In this document: piece by piece, positions 11,595 to 22,509 of the stretch
Position numbering within the stretch: position 1 is the stretch's first letter
Layout of the letters: each line of letters begins with the position of its first letter
NCBI GenBank assembly: GCA_022559985.1
Contig: JAFJTR010000064.1
Coordinates: 119,241 to 183,240, forward strand
Reading direction: 5' to 3'
Source: Parastagonospora avenae f. sp. tritici 18332-5
Lineage: Eukaryota > Ascomycota > Dothideomycetes > Pleosporales > Phaeosphaeriaceae
DNA length: 64,000 bases
The notes under the pieces: generated by a model
What the model was told of the DNA's origin: nothing
The model's database searches: none
Seen by the model: only the letters and a program-made list of their open reading frames with translations
Position numbers and translations under genes: made by a program

Positions 11595-13551
11595 TTAGTC
11601 AAAATGAATGCGCCATAATTCTCGATCGATGCCCGCCTCAAATGAACTCCTCGTGTGCAACATGGAGATATTGTCATTGACGACGAGATCTCCTTCTTGC
11701 CATGAGTGCCAATAGCATACTCGGCGATCGTGCAACAACTCCTCCAGTGTGTCGCATACGCTCTGATCGCCGTTTTCTATCTCTACTTCCGTGGGATCAA
11801 AACGTGTCCTCTCTTGCGGCCATCGCTCGTGGTACCTCAGGCATGGTTGAGCTGTGGAAGGATGTTGTGTAATGAGCGGCATGCCATCAATAACGGATTG
11901 ATCGAACGAAGTTGTCTTGACTGACCACTTCAAAGACTCCAGATGCTTGAGGGAATGGTGTTTGGGAAGATTGCTTAATACGAGTCGTGAACTCGCAAAG
12001 AGCGTGTATCCAGTATTCCTAGGGCTGGGCGTGACCGCCACGAAGATCTGGAAACGTGGAGGGTTCGGTACCAAGTACGTGCTCCCATCCCCACGAATGT
12101 GCTTTTCCGTTTTGAACATGCCGTCGAAATGGAATGGCATCCACTCTTGACTCAACACATTGTTAAGACCCTGGCCTTCGTTGCCACGATCTTTGACTTC
12201 GAGAATGAGCCCAAACTTCCACGGCGTCGGGATACCTAGCTCGTGAGACTTGGCAAGGAATGCATCTCGATCTTTCGCTCGTGCGAATCCTCGCAGAATT
12301 ACGGGTGAGTTGTGCTGTGCGAGCTCGCGCACCTTTTGCGCATCCACGTCCTCGATCGTCAAGGTCTTCGCATTCTCAGAAGGCCGGATCAACACTCCAC
12401 AAGGGTACAAGGGCTCAAAAGTTACGACACGAGAGCAGTCCCACTGGTACAGCGCCGATCTTTCTCGAAAGTAACTGGGCCTGCCATCTTCATACACCAG
12501 TTCCATGTTTGGATCCTCTTCGAATGTCCTGCGCTGTCCTGCCATGACAGTACCATCGACCATAAGCGCTACTGCGCTGTGCCATGGAGTGATCACTTTT
12601 TGAATGGGCAGGATGTTGATCGAGATCTTGTCCTCGCCTGTGCTTGGGTGGATCGAGAGTCGAACATGATCCGGGTAGTTCTCCTTCACGGCTTTCGCGA
12701 ACGCTTCTCCACGCTTGAGCATGCTCTTTGCAATTAGTTCGACGCCTTTTTTGAACGCGCTCTTCGTTCGCCCAGGTCCGATAGGATAAAGGCTCGCAAG
12801 GTCCGACGCGAGAAACTTGAGATATCCGCAATACGTCAAGCGCTTGTTTTCGTCGTTGTTGACGTACGACTCTCCGAAACCAACGTCCCAGTTGAAGTTT
12901 CCGTACCGATGCATTAGTGCAAGGCGGATTGAGGGCGCAACGGCAGCATATGTCATTGCATTCATCTCGTTGCTGACGTTGGGAATGTCGAGGAGGTCTT
13001 TGAGTCGTGCGAACTCGATATGACTGTAACCTTTGGCTTTCGTGAGCTGCCTTAAAGAATGACCGTATGTCCAAACAACGTGTTCTGGCACACCGAGGAG
13101 GTCTATACGCATTAGAATGGTAGAGATACACGAAAAGAGATGGGAACGGACCGTTATACACCAAGCCGTCAGAGACGATAGTCAGAATCGCGCCAGGAGG
13201 ATATCTGTCCTTGATCGCAGCACAAAGGCCATTCAAATGTGCCAGAGCTATCTCTTCAGCTTTGTCGGGAAGAGCACCCAATACTTTGGTGTCGCTGTTC
13301 GGACTCTTGAATGGGAATGCTGGCAACACCATACGTACTGGCTCGTTTTTCTTGGCAGATCGGTGAATAAGAGACAGGAAATGCAACGCTCCCTCATCAC
13401 TGCGATCTTGCGCATCCTGAGCTAGAGGTGATCTGTAACGCAAAATCACTTCCAGTATCCGCTGTGATAGTGTCATCGCATCAAGACGAAGAAGGCTCCC
13501 AGGGTCAGCGTCGGAGTCCATCCGGTCGTGTGTGCCAAATAGGCGAGGCAT
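11595..13551 (-). CDS. Isocyanide synthase (DIT1/PvcA) - TauD/TfdA dioxygenase fusion
   Basis: Exons 13551-13152 and 13102-11595 (49-nt intron), 635 residues. The N-terminal half is a DIT1/PvcA isocyanide synthase domain: 'LPAFPFKSPN' near residue 79, 'LGALPDKAEE', 'IVSDGLVYNDLLGVPE' spanning the splice junction, and 'YGHSLRQ'. These enzymes turn an amino-acid amine (usually Tyr or Trp) into an isonitrile. The C-terminal half is a Fe(II)/2-oxoglutarate oxygenase: HxD at about His458/Asp460, distal His near 616 and the 2OG-binding Arg close to the end. Synthase-oxygenase fusions are known among fungal isocyanide synthases (the xanthocillin group, from memory). All active-site positions visible are intact. 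The first in-frame ATG after the stop-free leader was chosen as start. It is divergent from an MFS carrier and lies near an FAD monooxygenase, the core of a likely cluster. Confidence 0.92.
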
Positions 13552-14378
13552 GATAAAGATGGTAGGCCTGAGGTTGACAGTATCAAATTGACAGTAAAGA
13601 ACGACACAGAGGGCTGATGACGGATCCACTCCTCTCCCGCGATGTTATTATGTTTAGAAGCACAAATCTTGGATTGATCTTGATTTGATCAATCAAGATT
13701 GGGGCGCATTATACATCCACCCAAACGTCCTGGGCGGCTTCCTTCGTTTCACTCTAGTATATTTCGAGTACGCGCCACTCTTCTCTGGGCACAATGACCG
13801 TATTGCGGACATTGCTACAAAGTTTTCACAGAGCCTTGCGCGCCGATGCAACATTTTGTTGGGTTTCGTTCTGGGCATTCGAACAGCCGAACGCTCAATC
13901 GCCACCACTGGGGAGGAACATACAACAGCATGGGTCAAATTGCGAGCCCCGACAAGCAGGTGTCTATCTGCCGAACAAACCACAGCTCGAAAGCGATATT
14001 GTTACACCCACATATACGGCATACTTCCTAATGCGCGGTTGCACCCGTTTCATGCGGTCCACATATATTCCTAGAACGCCGCAGTATCCCTGTATGCCCC
14101 AGAAATCACCAGGTTCACGTCATCGGCGCCTTGACCCAATGAGGCAGCGCCGAGCTGTGCGATTGCTCCTCCCGAGGTTTTGCCAACTTTTCCTTCACAT
14201 CAGATTGCTGATACGAAGATTAGAATGCAACTTTCCGTTTATCGAGATGCGAGAGTGACTTTTGTGGTTTGCTGTGTCCGTTTCGCGACATCACACTTTG
14301 CATAGGAGAGAACGGGAACAATACTCTCACCTCTTTCGACTGTAACATTGTCAAATCAGACTTGCTATCTTACCAGTT
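13552..14378. promoter_or_regulatory. Divergent promoter, isocyanide synthase / MFS carrier
   Basis: Shared 827-bp upstream region. Apart from a palindrome close to the synthase start (13677-13699) I see no gene. Divergent sharing suggests co-regulation. Confidence 0.5.
13677..13699. promoter_or_regulatory. Inverted repeat ATCTTGATT-n5-AATCAAGAT
   Basis: Perfect 9-bp arms around TGATC, 126 bp upstream of the isocyanide synthase ATG; a further ATTGATC half lies just before it. Position and symmetry fit a dimeric regulator site. Function not shown. Confidence 0.4.
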
Positions 14379-15737
14379 ATGCCGGTGGCCATCGAGAAGT
14401 CCGTCGCAACTGGCGCTTTGCAGAGCGACTCGCGCAAAGTGGCTTCAAATGCTAGATGTTGGCTTCAGGTGCTCGCTGGCTTCTTCTTGATGTTCAATTC
14501 TTGGTAAATACCCCGTTACATGCCTTCAAATCAAGAGCTTCTTCTACTAAATCTTCTGCGCAGGGGCCTCGTAAGCGCTTTTGGCGTCTTCCAAGAATAC
14601 TACTCTTCACTCAACCCAACACTGGCTGAGCAATCTTCCCTCTCATGGGTCGGCTCCCTACAAATTTTCCTCATGCTGGCATGTGGATCTGCAACTGGCT
14701 CGTACGTCGATAGAGGCCACGCAAAGCTCATGTCGTTCGGAGGCTGCGTACTCGTCACTCTTGGCTTGCTGTTCACATCCTTCAGCGGAGAGTTTACTAG
14801 TGCTCATCGCCCGATGTACTACCAGATTCTGCTATCTCAGGGCATGCTTTCCGGATTGGGCATGAGCTTGCTCCTGGTTCCGTCAACGGCAATTGTACCC
14901 ACGTACTTCGTCGACAAACGCACCCTCGCCGTCGGACTCGCCAATACTGGCGCATCGATCGGTGGTGTGATCTACCCCGTCATCATCCGGCGCATGCTAG
15001 CCAACCTGGGTTTCCATTGGACTATGCGAGTAGCGGCATTAATCGTGCTTGTCACAACAGGCTTCGGCACCCTTCTTGTGCGACAACGCGAAGAATTGAC
15101 GCGGAATCCCGCCAAACGCACACTCTACGATGTCAGTTGCTTGAAGGAATTTCAATACGCCGTCTTCGCGACAGGAGTCTTCTTCACTTTCGCAGGCATT
15201 TACATACCCTACTTCTACATCAGCTCCTGGGTACGTGATACCAGCTTTCCAGTAGACAGCCTGCATCCGTACTACCTCCTCAGCATCCTCAACGCTGGCG
15301 GACTGGTTGGACGCATCATCCCAAGTTTCTGTGCGGACAAGTTCGTCGGCGGACCTGTACTGGTCCAGGCACTGGCAGCGATTACGTGCGGTTGCTTAGC
15401 AGCAGGTTGGACCTCTATCGACTCATCTTTAGCCGGGCTCATCGTCTGGACTTTTGCATACGGTTTCTTCAGTGGAAGTGTGATCAGTGTGATTCCGTCT
15501 AGTGCGGCTACATTGACGAAGAATATGGGTAGGTTAGGTGGGAGACTTGGGGTCGTCTTCGCGGGTAATGCGTTTGCTTCTTTGGTAGGGAATCCGGTTG
15601 CAGGTGCTATTTTACGAGATACTGGCTCTGGATGGCGGGGACTCGCGAGCTATTGCGCTGTCTTGAATATGGCTGGGGGATGTTTGCTAGCTATCTGCTG
15701 GACCATACATGTGCGCAGCTTGAGGAGCACATCATGA
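14379..15737 (+). CDS. MFS transporter, monocarboxylate-transporter-like
   Basis: Exons 14379-14503 and 14564-15737; 432 residues. The intron interrupts helix 1: exon 1 supplies 'CWLQVLAGFFLMFNSW' and exon 2 continues 'GLVSAFGVFQEYY', exactly as in MCT-like fungal carriers, which is why this upstream ATG is preferred over the in-exon ATG at 14520. Further signs: 'GSYVDRG' after helix 2, 'NTGASIGGVIYPVIIRRML' in helix 5, 'GRIIPSFCADKF' after helix 7. Divergent from the isocyanide synthase, hence a candidate exporter of its product or importer of a precursor (inference). Complete, no defects. Confidence 0.92.
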
Positions 15738-16488
15738 GTTGGAAGATGGAATTAAGTGAGACCCTGTATGATAAGTTGATTGCCACACTTCAAATGTGAA
15801 TCAAGTGCCAAGCAGTCTCGAAATGATCCAACAATCGATGGGTCCCGCTTTGCGAGAACGGTGGAGAACATCGACCGTAGTTCAGTGCAGTCGTTCAACT
15901 GTGAAACAGGTTATTGAACCTGGACGCCCTATAACAATCGAAATGATAGCAGATCTTCGATTGATTGCACTAATCGGCCCTGAGACAATCTTCTCTTCAT
16001 GCATATGCATGGCATTGCCACCAAGTGCCCGAATAGGCTTTCGCCGCGTTCCTGTCTACGTCCTTGCAAGTCTCTGCATGGGTTCCACTATACCCCTGCA
16101 CTACAACTCTACCTACTCTTTTGGGGCCGTAGAAATCTTGGCATTTCGTCACGAGCTCCATATCCCCCCCGGCCCGCTCCGTGTTGCACTCCTAGGCATT
16201 GACCAAGACGACGAACTTTCGGAAGGCAGGCATGAGTGTCGCAACGTGAGTCGGAGCGTGTCATTTCGAGGAAATAGTCTGACGTCGTATCGGAGCATTT
16301 TTTACACGTGCGGGTTACCGGGTGTATGTCATGCTAGAAATCACGCACAAGATAGCCGCAAGATCAACGATTTTGTTCGGCATTGTCATTTTCGCTACAA
16401 TCCGAATACATCTTGGAGATTACACCTCCCACACGAGAGCTAGACGGAAATCTGTGGAAAAGCTTCTCACGCTACCGACCTGCTCATC
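15738..16488. other. Intergenic, no gene seen
   Basis: Upstream region of the FAD monooxygenase. A 215-codon open frame at 15796-16443 shows no domain and is probably chance. Confidence 0.4.
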
Positions 16489-18454
16489 ATGGCAATTCCT
16501 GAAAGACCTAGTGATGATCCCGATCTAGAGAAGCCTATGCTTAAAGAAGATGTAGATCTGGTCATTGTAGGAGGTCAGTCCGTTCCAAGCTGCTGTTTAC
16601 TGGCCCTTGGCGATGTATTTCAGCAGCTGAACGTTCCCGTTACCAATGAATGGTTCACTGATGGCAATGCAGCTGGACCAACAGGTCTTCTGTCGGCACT
16701 CCTTGCTCGCCAACTTGGTCTGAGTGTCTGTATACTGGATGCGAAGCACGGTCCATTGCAAGTGGGAGGTGCGGATGCTATTACGGCACGAACTCAACAA
16801 TTTTTGGAAGTAGCAAGCAACCCAAAGAGCCAGGAAACCAAAACCCTTGGAATTCTCGACGGCTTGCTCAGCAGAGGTGTGAAGTGTAACAGTAAGTCCC
16901 ACTAAACTTCGATCGCTCACTGTTCATACTGACATGAGCATGAAACAGCCAGTACAACCTATGTAGACGGGGAGTTTACATCCCGACAAAGCAAATGGTG
17001 GAATGGCATTGAGCACACCTTTTACAACAACCTTCTGATGATTGGCCAACCATTTATCGAACGCCACCTTGCTTCTTATATCGATGTACCAACCCATTAC
17101 TCTGAGCCAGCGCTCTCGTTTTCTGAAACCGCATCGCCTCCTGGTGTGTCCATTCGAACAGAAAAGCGTACTGCGAATGCAAAGTACTGTCTAGTCGCTG
17201 ATGGCGCACGAAGCTTCATGCGAAACGAGCTGGGCATCGGTTGGACAGGCACGAAGCCAAATATGATCTGGGCAGTTTTGGATTGTTGGATTGAGACCAC
17301 ATTCCCTATCGCAAGGGAAATTGTCACACTTCAAGCTGATGGCGAATCGAGGGTGGCATGGATTCCCCGGTAAGTTGGACACAGGTATCTTGCGGAAAAC
17401 GCTGACAGTTCGCTTGATCCAGGGAACGCGGCATGCAAAGATTCTATGTCCTTCTCGAGGGCGAGATAACGCAGGAGAAAACTGAAGCTTCGATTAGACG
17501 ACACATGGCTCCACATTCTGTCGAATTCACACATATCGAATGGTTCAGCAAATTTGAAAGTAAGCTTATTGTCCTGACTAGCTTTATTTCACCTTTCACA
17601 CATTGGATATAAATGTCAACGCTAACATTTTCATAGTCAAGGAACGAGTAGCAGAGAAATTTCTCTACCCTACCCCTGCTGGTCCGTTCATCCTCGCAGG
17701 CGATGCTGCGCATGTACACTCCGTCAATGGCGGCCAGGGCATGAACACGGGACTTTCAGATGCCTTCAACCTAATTTGGCGCTTATATATCCTCCTCAAA
17801 TACAACCAATCGTCCTCTGAACACCCTCAGCTACCTCCCCACTCAGCGGAATCCATCCTCAAAAGCTATGACATAGAGAGACGAGCAACTGCAAATCACG
17901 TCATCGACGTTGCAGCCAAACTGGTCCGAAGCACGACAGCAGAAGCAAAGGAGTATGTCGGGCTTATTGAGAAGAATTCCAGCTTTATTACGGGTATGGG
18001 CGTGCAATACTCCGATCTCGACTCTCCGCTAGTACGAGAATCTGAGCAAGGGGTGTGGAAGGCGGGTCATCGGGCTCCGGATTTGTGGCTGCATGACAAG
18101 AAGACGCAAGATTCAGTTCGTTTGTATCAGAAAATGATATACGGCCGGTATATGTTGATCCTGGTGCAGAGTACGAGGGTGATCAAAGTAATAAGACCGG
18201 GATTTGCAACGATAGTCAGGTTGGACAGTTTGAGGAGCATGGGCGTGGGCGTGGGGACGGAAAAGAAACCTGATAAGGATGAAGGAAAACAATTCTTTGA
18301 CAAGGGGGCATTCGGATGCGCATTGGTTAAGAAGGGAGAGGAGTACGCGGTATTGGTCAGACCGGATTGTTACGTGGAATTTGTGGGCGAGGTGGACGAG
18401 GGGATCACGTACATTGCTGAACGCCTCCCAGGTCTTTTGTGTGTTGAATCATAG
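16489..18454 (+). CDS. FAD-dependent monooxygenase, phenol 2-monooxygenase type
   Basis: Five exons: 16489-16573, 16673-16891, 16949-17369, 17423-17559, 17637-18454; 559 residues. Domains in order: Rossmann FAD fold with 'VDLVIVGAGPTGLLSALLA' created by splicing at about residues 22-40; 'ADAITARTQQFLEVA'; the aromatic-hydroxylase motif 'YCLVADGARSFMR'; 'GDAAHVHSVNGGQGMNTG' near residue 309, which binds FAD phosphate and ribityl; and a C-terminal thioredoxin-like domain as in phenol hydroxylases. The first intron is 99 nt, has no stop in frame and would break the GxGxxG if retained. It likely hydroxylates an aromatic intermediate. Third gene of the suggested isocyanide locus. Complete. Confidence 0.93.
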
Positions 18455-19302
18455 CGATCTGCCGCATGAAGCAGGTATGAAGAATCTACCGCCCATAGCA
18501 TATGGAATGCTGAGTTGCACATGCATGCAAATCCAATACCCCAGGTTCGCAAGACCTGAACCCGTAGCACGTCCTGCAGATCATCAACAACGCATGGAAA
18601 GTGCGACCCGACTTTTGAAATCTGACGGTTCAAGCACCGGAGAATTGCGTACGCGTATAGGCATTTCTCACTGCCAAAAGAATTGGCGTGCGTCATGGCG
18701 AAAGCCTGCCCTCTCATATCCAGATTCCAGCAACCAGGTTCACAGGCTGCAACAGAAATCACAGCACAGAAACGGAAAGACATGTTCTACATTCAAACTT
18801 CAAGGATGCTTTTTTTTGGAGAGTGGGAGTACAAATGGCGGCTGCCTACTAATCCTCGCCGCTGTACCGAAAGCGCCTCGAGATGAGAATACCTTGCGAC
18901 AATACGCCTTCGCCACATCCTTATACCGCGTCTGCTTACCGAACCCCTTACTTCTGCCTTATGCGCTCGCGCAGTAAAAAGCAACTCCAACGGCTATCAG
19001 TAGACATGCTCGATGCCGCATGTCGCCGGCAGAATAGAGTGCTTTTGCCAGCCACGCTGCAAGTGTTCAAAGCGCATTTTCTATTTTGCCTGGTGGCGTA
19101 GTCGCTTCGCAAGCCTAGATGGTCGGTTACAGCAATCCTTGTATGAGGATCGAGAGGAGCTTGCGAAATATGCCGTGGAATGTGCAATAGTTATGCTCGT
19201 GAATTTGGGGGCGGACGGAACAGTGCCGCTTTGACAATAGGTTAAATCGTGATATGCTTCATACATTGAGGTGACGGACGGGGTAACATAGCAACATTTC
19301 TC
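18455..19302. other. Intergenic, converging genes
   Basis: 3' flanks of the FAD enzyme and the minus-strand NTF2-like gene; no coding or repeat signal recognised. Confidence 0.4.
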
Positions 19303-19782
19303 TCACCACGCCGCTCCTGTTTTTCCTACATTCGCTCGCGCTTTGAGGATTGCGCCGCGCAATTTCTCGGTCGAGGAACTATCAAGGAACTCGACTATTC
19401 TTTCAATTTTCCCGTCTTCGTTCACGTCTAACATGAATATGTACTCGTTGATGTAATTCCATTCTTCTGCTGGTGTTGCGCCCATGGCTTCTTTCTTGAA
19501 CTCTGGATTTCCAGTCGCCCAGATGGTGATTTGTCGACCCGTCTCGTTGGTGTGAGTCTCTTTGGCTGTGACAGGGAAGCGCTCAAGCAGTGGAAGTAGG
19601 TTGCTGGTAATATGTGCGGCAAAGGCAGCGTTCGTCTTGGGTGGTATGTTGAGCGACGAAGGAGCGAAGATGTGAGTGCACAATGGTGCGCGGAGTGCGA
19701 TGTGGTCGTCAACAGAAAGGTTGTCAAAGGCGGAGAGGAAGGAAGTCACGATCCTTTCGAGTGAGCTCTTAGTAAGGGACAT
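19303..19782 (-). CDS. NTF2-like / SnoaL-type small protein
   Basis: Single exon, 159 residues from ATG 19782 (upstream in-frame codons include only a GTG). The pattern - N-terminal helix 'VTSFLSAFDNLSVDDHIALRAPLCTHIFAPSSL', later beta strands 'ITIWATGNP' and 'EYIFMLDVNEDGKIERIVEFLDS' - is that of the NTF2-like fold (SnoaL, ketosteroid isomerase). Such proteins are frequent in fungal natural-product loci, as cyclases, isomerases or binding proteins. The DVNEDGKI strand turn followed by FLDS is typical of this group. No catalytic assignment is possible from sequence alone. Confidence 0.75.
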   Translation of the reverse strand: MSLTKSSLERIVTSFLSAFDNLSVDDHIALRAPLCTHIFAPSSLNIPPKTNAAFAAHITSNLLPLLERFPVTAKETHTNETGRQITIWATGNPEFKKEAMGATPAEEWNYINEYIFMLDVNEDGKIERIVEFLDSSSTEKLRGAILKARANVGKTGAAW

Positions 19783-20067
19783 TGTGAAGAGTTGATGCAC
19801 AAGCAGCTCTGCTCAAGTTGAAAAGATTTTTGGAAACAAGTATATAATGGCAATGTGAGGTCAAGCTCATGATATATGTGCGAATTCAGTATTTGATTCA
19901 CGTACAGGCATTTGCTAGCTGGATAAAGTCCGTTAACACCGAAAGTATGACGAAAAATGGTCCGCCTTAACGAACCGTATGACTCGACCGCCTATGCTCG
20001 CAGAACTACCTGGAGCATGCCCCGCAGAGCATCTATATTCCATCGAACCTTCTAGATGTTGCACTAC

Positions 20068-20931
20068 TCACCGAGAAACGCGGCCATACCGACGGTCCTT
20101 TCCTGATAACCAGTGCCTAATGCGACTCATCTTCGACACTTTCTTCTGCGGAATGGTGGGCAGTGCGTGCAACCCTCCATGAGCCGGGTCGAACTCGTCG
20201 GCGCCTATGTTAGGGACCTCAGCTTGCTCAGAATTATGAGCAACTCTGCCGTCTGCCGCAGACTTGGAGCGCTTTGGTTCTGGCACGACTTCAAGGAGGT
20301 TTGAGGGCTGAGCGGTAGCCATAGTGGCTCGACGACTCATATCTAAATGCGGGGAATGTGTGGAGTCAGGGAAGTAATGGAAGTAAGAGTCCGGCTCAAT
20401 TACAGGAAGTGTTTGGTCCTCAGCATGTTCCTCAATGGGCTCGATGATGTCGAGATGTTGATCTGTTTCAACGATTCTAGCAGGAGGGGCGGAGAAAGTA
20501 CGCTGGGGACGAAGGAAATCTTCGGCTACTGGCTGGCGAATCGACTCTGTTCGGTGGAAGCGATCCCCACTGACAAGATCGATCATGTGTGGCTGCTCTA
20601 CGGGGTAGGTTTCGTGAAGAGGATATGGAGCGCCGCCTGTGAAGGCAACCAGTCTGAATGGCATATTAAGCATGCTCACCGAGCCGTCCCCCGTTCTCTC
20701 TTGATCGTTGCGCTCATACTGTTGAGACACGGGTGGGTGATCCAAGAGATCGGCAGGGTCATCAGCAGGGTACCACGAAGTCTGGGGCTGCATTTCGGTT
20801 GTCCTTTTGGTTTCTCGATTAAAGAGAGTATCGAAGAGCAACTCAGGCTGGTCGTGAAACGTGGGAAGCTCTTGTAGTAAGTTGACGCGTAGCCTTTGTT
20901 GTAAAGAGTATTGTGTATGTCGAGGGATTGC
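20068..20931 (-). CDS. Unknown protein, 5' exon(s) unresolved
   Basis: An open exon of 288 codons preceded by a strong polypyrimidine acceptor (eight T then AG, ending at 20932) with a CTGAC branch-like site 20-25 nt before it. The protein is hydrophilic, rich in Pro, Glu, His and Asp, with no membrane segment and a basic C-terminus ('KMSRIRHWLSGKDRRYGRVSR' type tail). I do not recognise a domain. A plausible first exon lies at 21528-21304 (Ser/Thr-rich, ATG 21528, phase-0 donor GTAATA), giving a 370-nt intron, but the joint is not proven. Confidence 0.6.
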   Translation of the reverse strand, partial: AIPRHTQYSLQQRLRVNLLQELPTFHDQPELLFDTLFNRETKRTTEMQPQTSWYPADDPADLLDHPPVSQQYERNDQERTGDGSVSMLNMPFRLVAFTGGAPYPLHETYPVEQPHMIDLVSGDRFHRTESIRQPVAEDFLRPQRTFSAPPARIVETDQHLDIIEPIEEHAEDQTLPVIEPDSYFHYFPDSTHSPHLDMSRRATMATAQPSNLLEVVPEPKRSKSAADGRVAHNSEQAEVPNIGADEFDPAHGGLHALPTIPQKKVSKMSRIRHWLSGKDRRYGRVSR

Positions 20932-22509
20932 CTAAAAAAAAGGTCCAACAATGTGTCAGTGAATCGCAATAGTCGAATGCCTAGTTGCAGTTCTACTGTG
21001 TATTCACAATGTATCAATGAGCTGCTTGACAAAAACGTGAAGCGATCCAGAAACGTGACAGTGCTATTGGAGTCACTGTCGAGGCAAGCTATGTGCTGTC
21101 AGACCTTTCCAATCTCCCTAACGTAAAATTTACGAAATTGTAAGCTGTTGTACGGTTTACCTTACCGTACGTGGCAGTCGGAATGTGCTCAAATAGCATT
21201 AGCAAATATGTCTTTCTACATATGTTCCCTCGGACCAAGCAATTCCACAGAGTGCGTGCTCTGAGTGTCATTCTTAGAAGTGCATGGGTAAGCCATGATC
21301 GACATGTTGTTCTATTACACAGCGAGTTGTTGAAATACTAGTCTGTGTCGTCGCCTGGAGTAGTTCAAGTGATGGGTAACTAGAGCGTTGAAGAGTCGTC
21401 GTCCAGGAAGTGCTAAATGGCATGTTGCGGGAAGGACCAGACATCGAAGCAGGCACACGTGTTTCATGGTACGCGAAGGAGACGGAGTACACTGAGGAAT
21501 AGCAGCGCACGTGCGATAAGGAGCTCATTTCGCTCGCTTTGAATGACTCGATTGAGCCTTTGGTGTTGACATTCAGGATGAGGAGCGTGTGGAAAGAGTG
21601 ACGATCGTTGTCGCACTTGTTGCGGGGGCGAAGACCGGGACGCGCTACCCTGCCACCCGCGACCCCATCAACACAACCAGATCCTCTGCATCAAACTCAT
21701 CTTCTGACATTATGAAATATGCATAGTCATGTACAAAGGCTGTCGCATCATTGCCGCGCATTACACTGCTATTCTTTGTCAATAGGAAAATTGTTACCCG
21801 GGAATCCGATACAACGACGATACTTCAGATTTCTACCAGTCACCGTAAGTGGTGTGTCAATTTCGAAAGACTTCTATCACGAACCTCGGGCAACTTAGTC
21901 AATCTCATTGATCCATTGAAGCGCTACTATATTCCAGAGTGTGACGACTCTCTACGTCATTTTGCAGCTCTTATCCAATGTTTCGCTCTCAGCAGTGGGC
22001 AGGATACACGAGTTCCTTCGCGATGACATGTGGCGAGGCAGATCGTTGAGAATACTTACACACAGGCTGACATGCGTCTCCAGTAGTTCACAGGCCATGT
22101 GAATTCAATTCAGTGACACAAAACAGCATCTGTGTGGAGCTTGGCCACTCCATGGCAGCCCTTGGCGGCATCTGCATTTGGTGGTTTCCTTGAGGCTATA
22201 ACATTCGGTATCACTCGGCGCCAACCGAAACCCCGCAATTCATTACCAACAGATAGCAACTAGTGTAACATGGTCAGACTTCATCACGGGATGGAACTTG
22301 GACAGTCCTGGGCGTGCACGCAGTTGCGGCCCTTTGGTGGCGCCGAGAGGACGAAGGAATAGCTTGTCGCTCCAACTGCTATCATGACTTTACTCCATGA
22401 GGCAGCTGGAAATTTCATATGGAAAACCAACAAACTGTAGAAATGCATAAGATCGGTGCTGCCGTCAGACTGACACGAAAGGCTGATATCGCTTTTCTCA
22501 CCTTTCAGC
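20932..22509. other. Possible first exon and intergenic DNA
   Basis: Contains the candidate first exon 21304-21528 of the minus-strand gene before it (Ser/Thr-rich, starting MSSLSHVRCYSS). From 21529 to 22509 I see no gene; this is the promoter side of the peptide transporter. Confidence 0.35.

Noticed and set aside
14520..15737. MFS carrier starting at ATG 14520
   Set aside because: That ATG lies in the intron; the upstream exon 14379-14503 completes helix 1 in phase.
16489..16905. One continuous first exon of the FAD monooxygenase
   Set aside because: Reading through destroys the GxGxxG nucleotide-binding motif; splicing 16574-16672 restores it.
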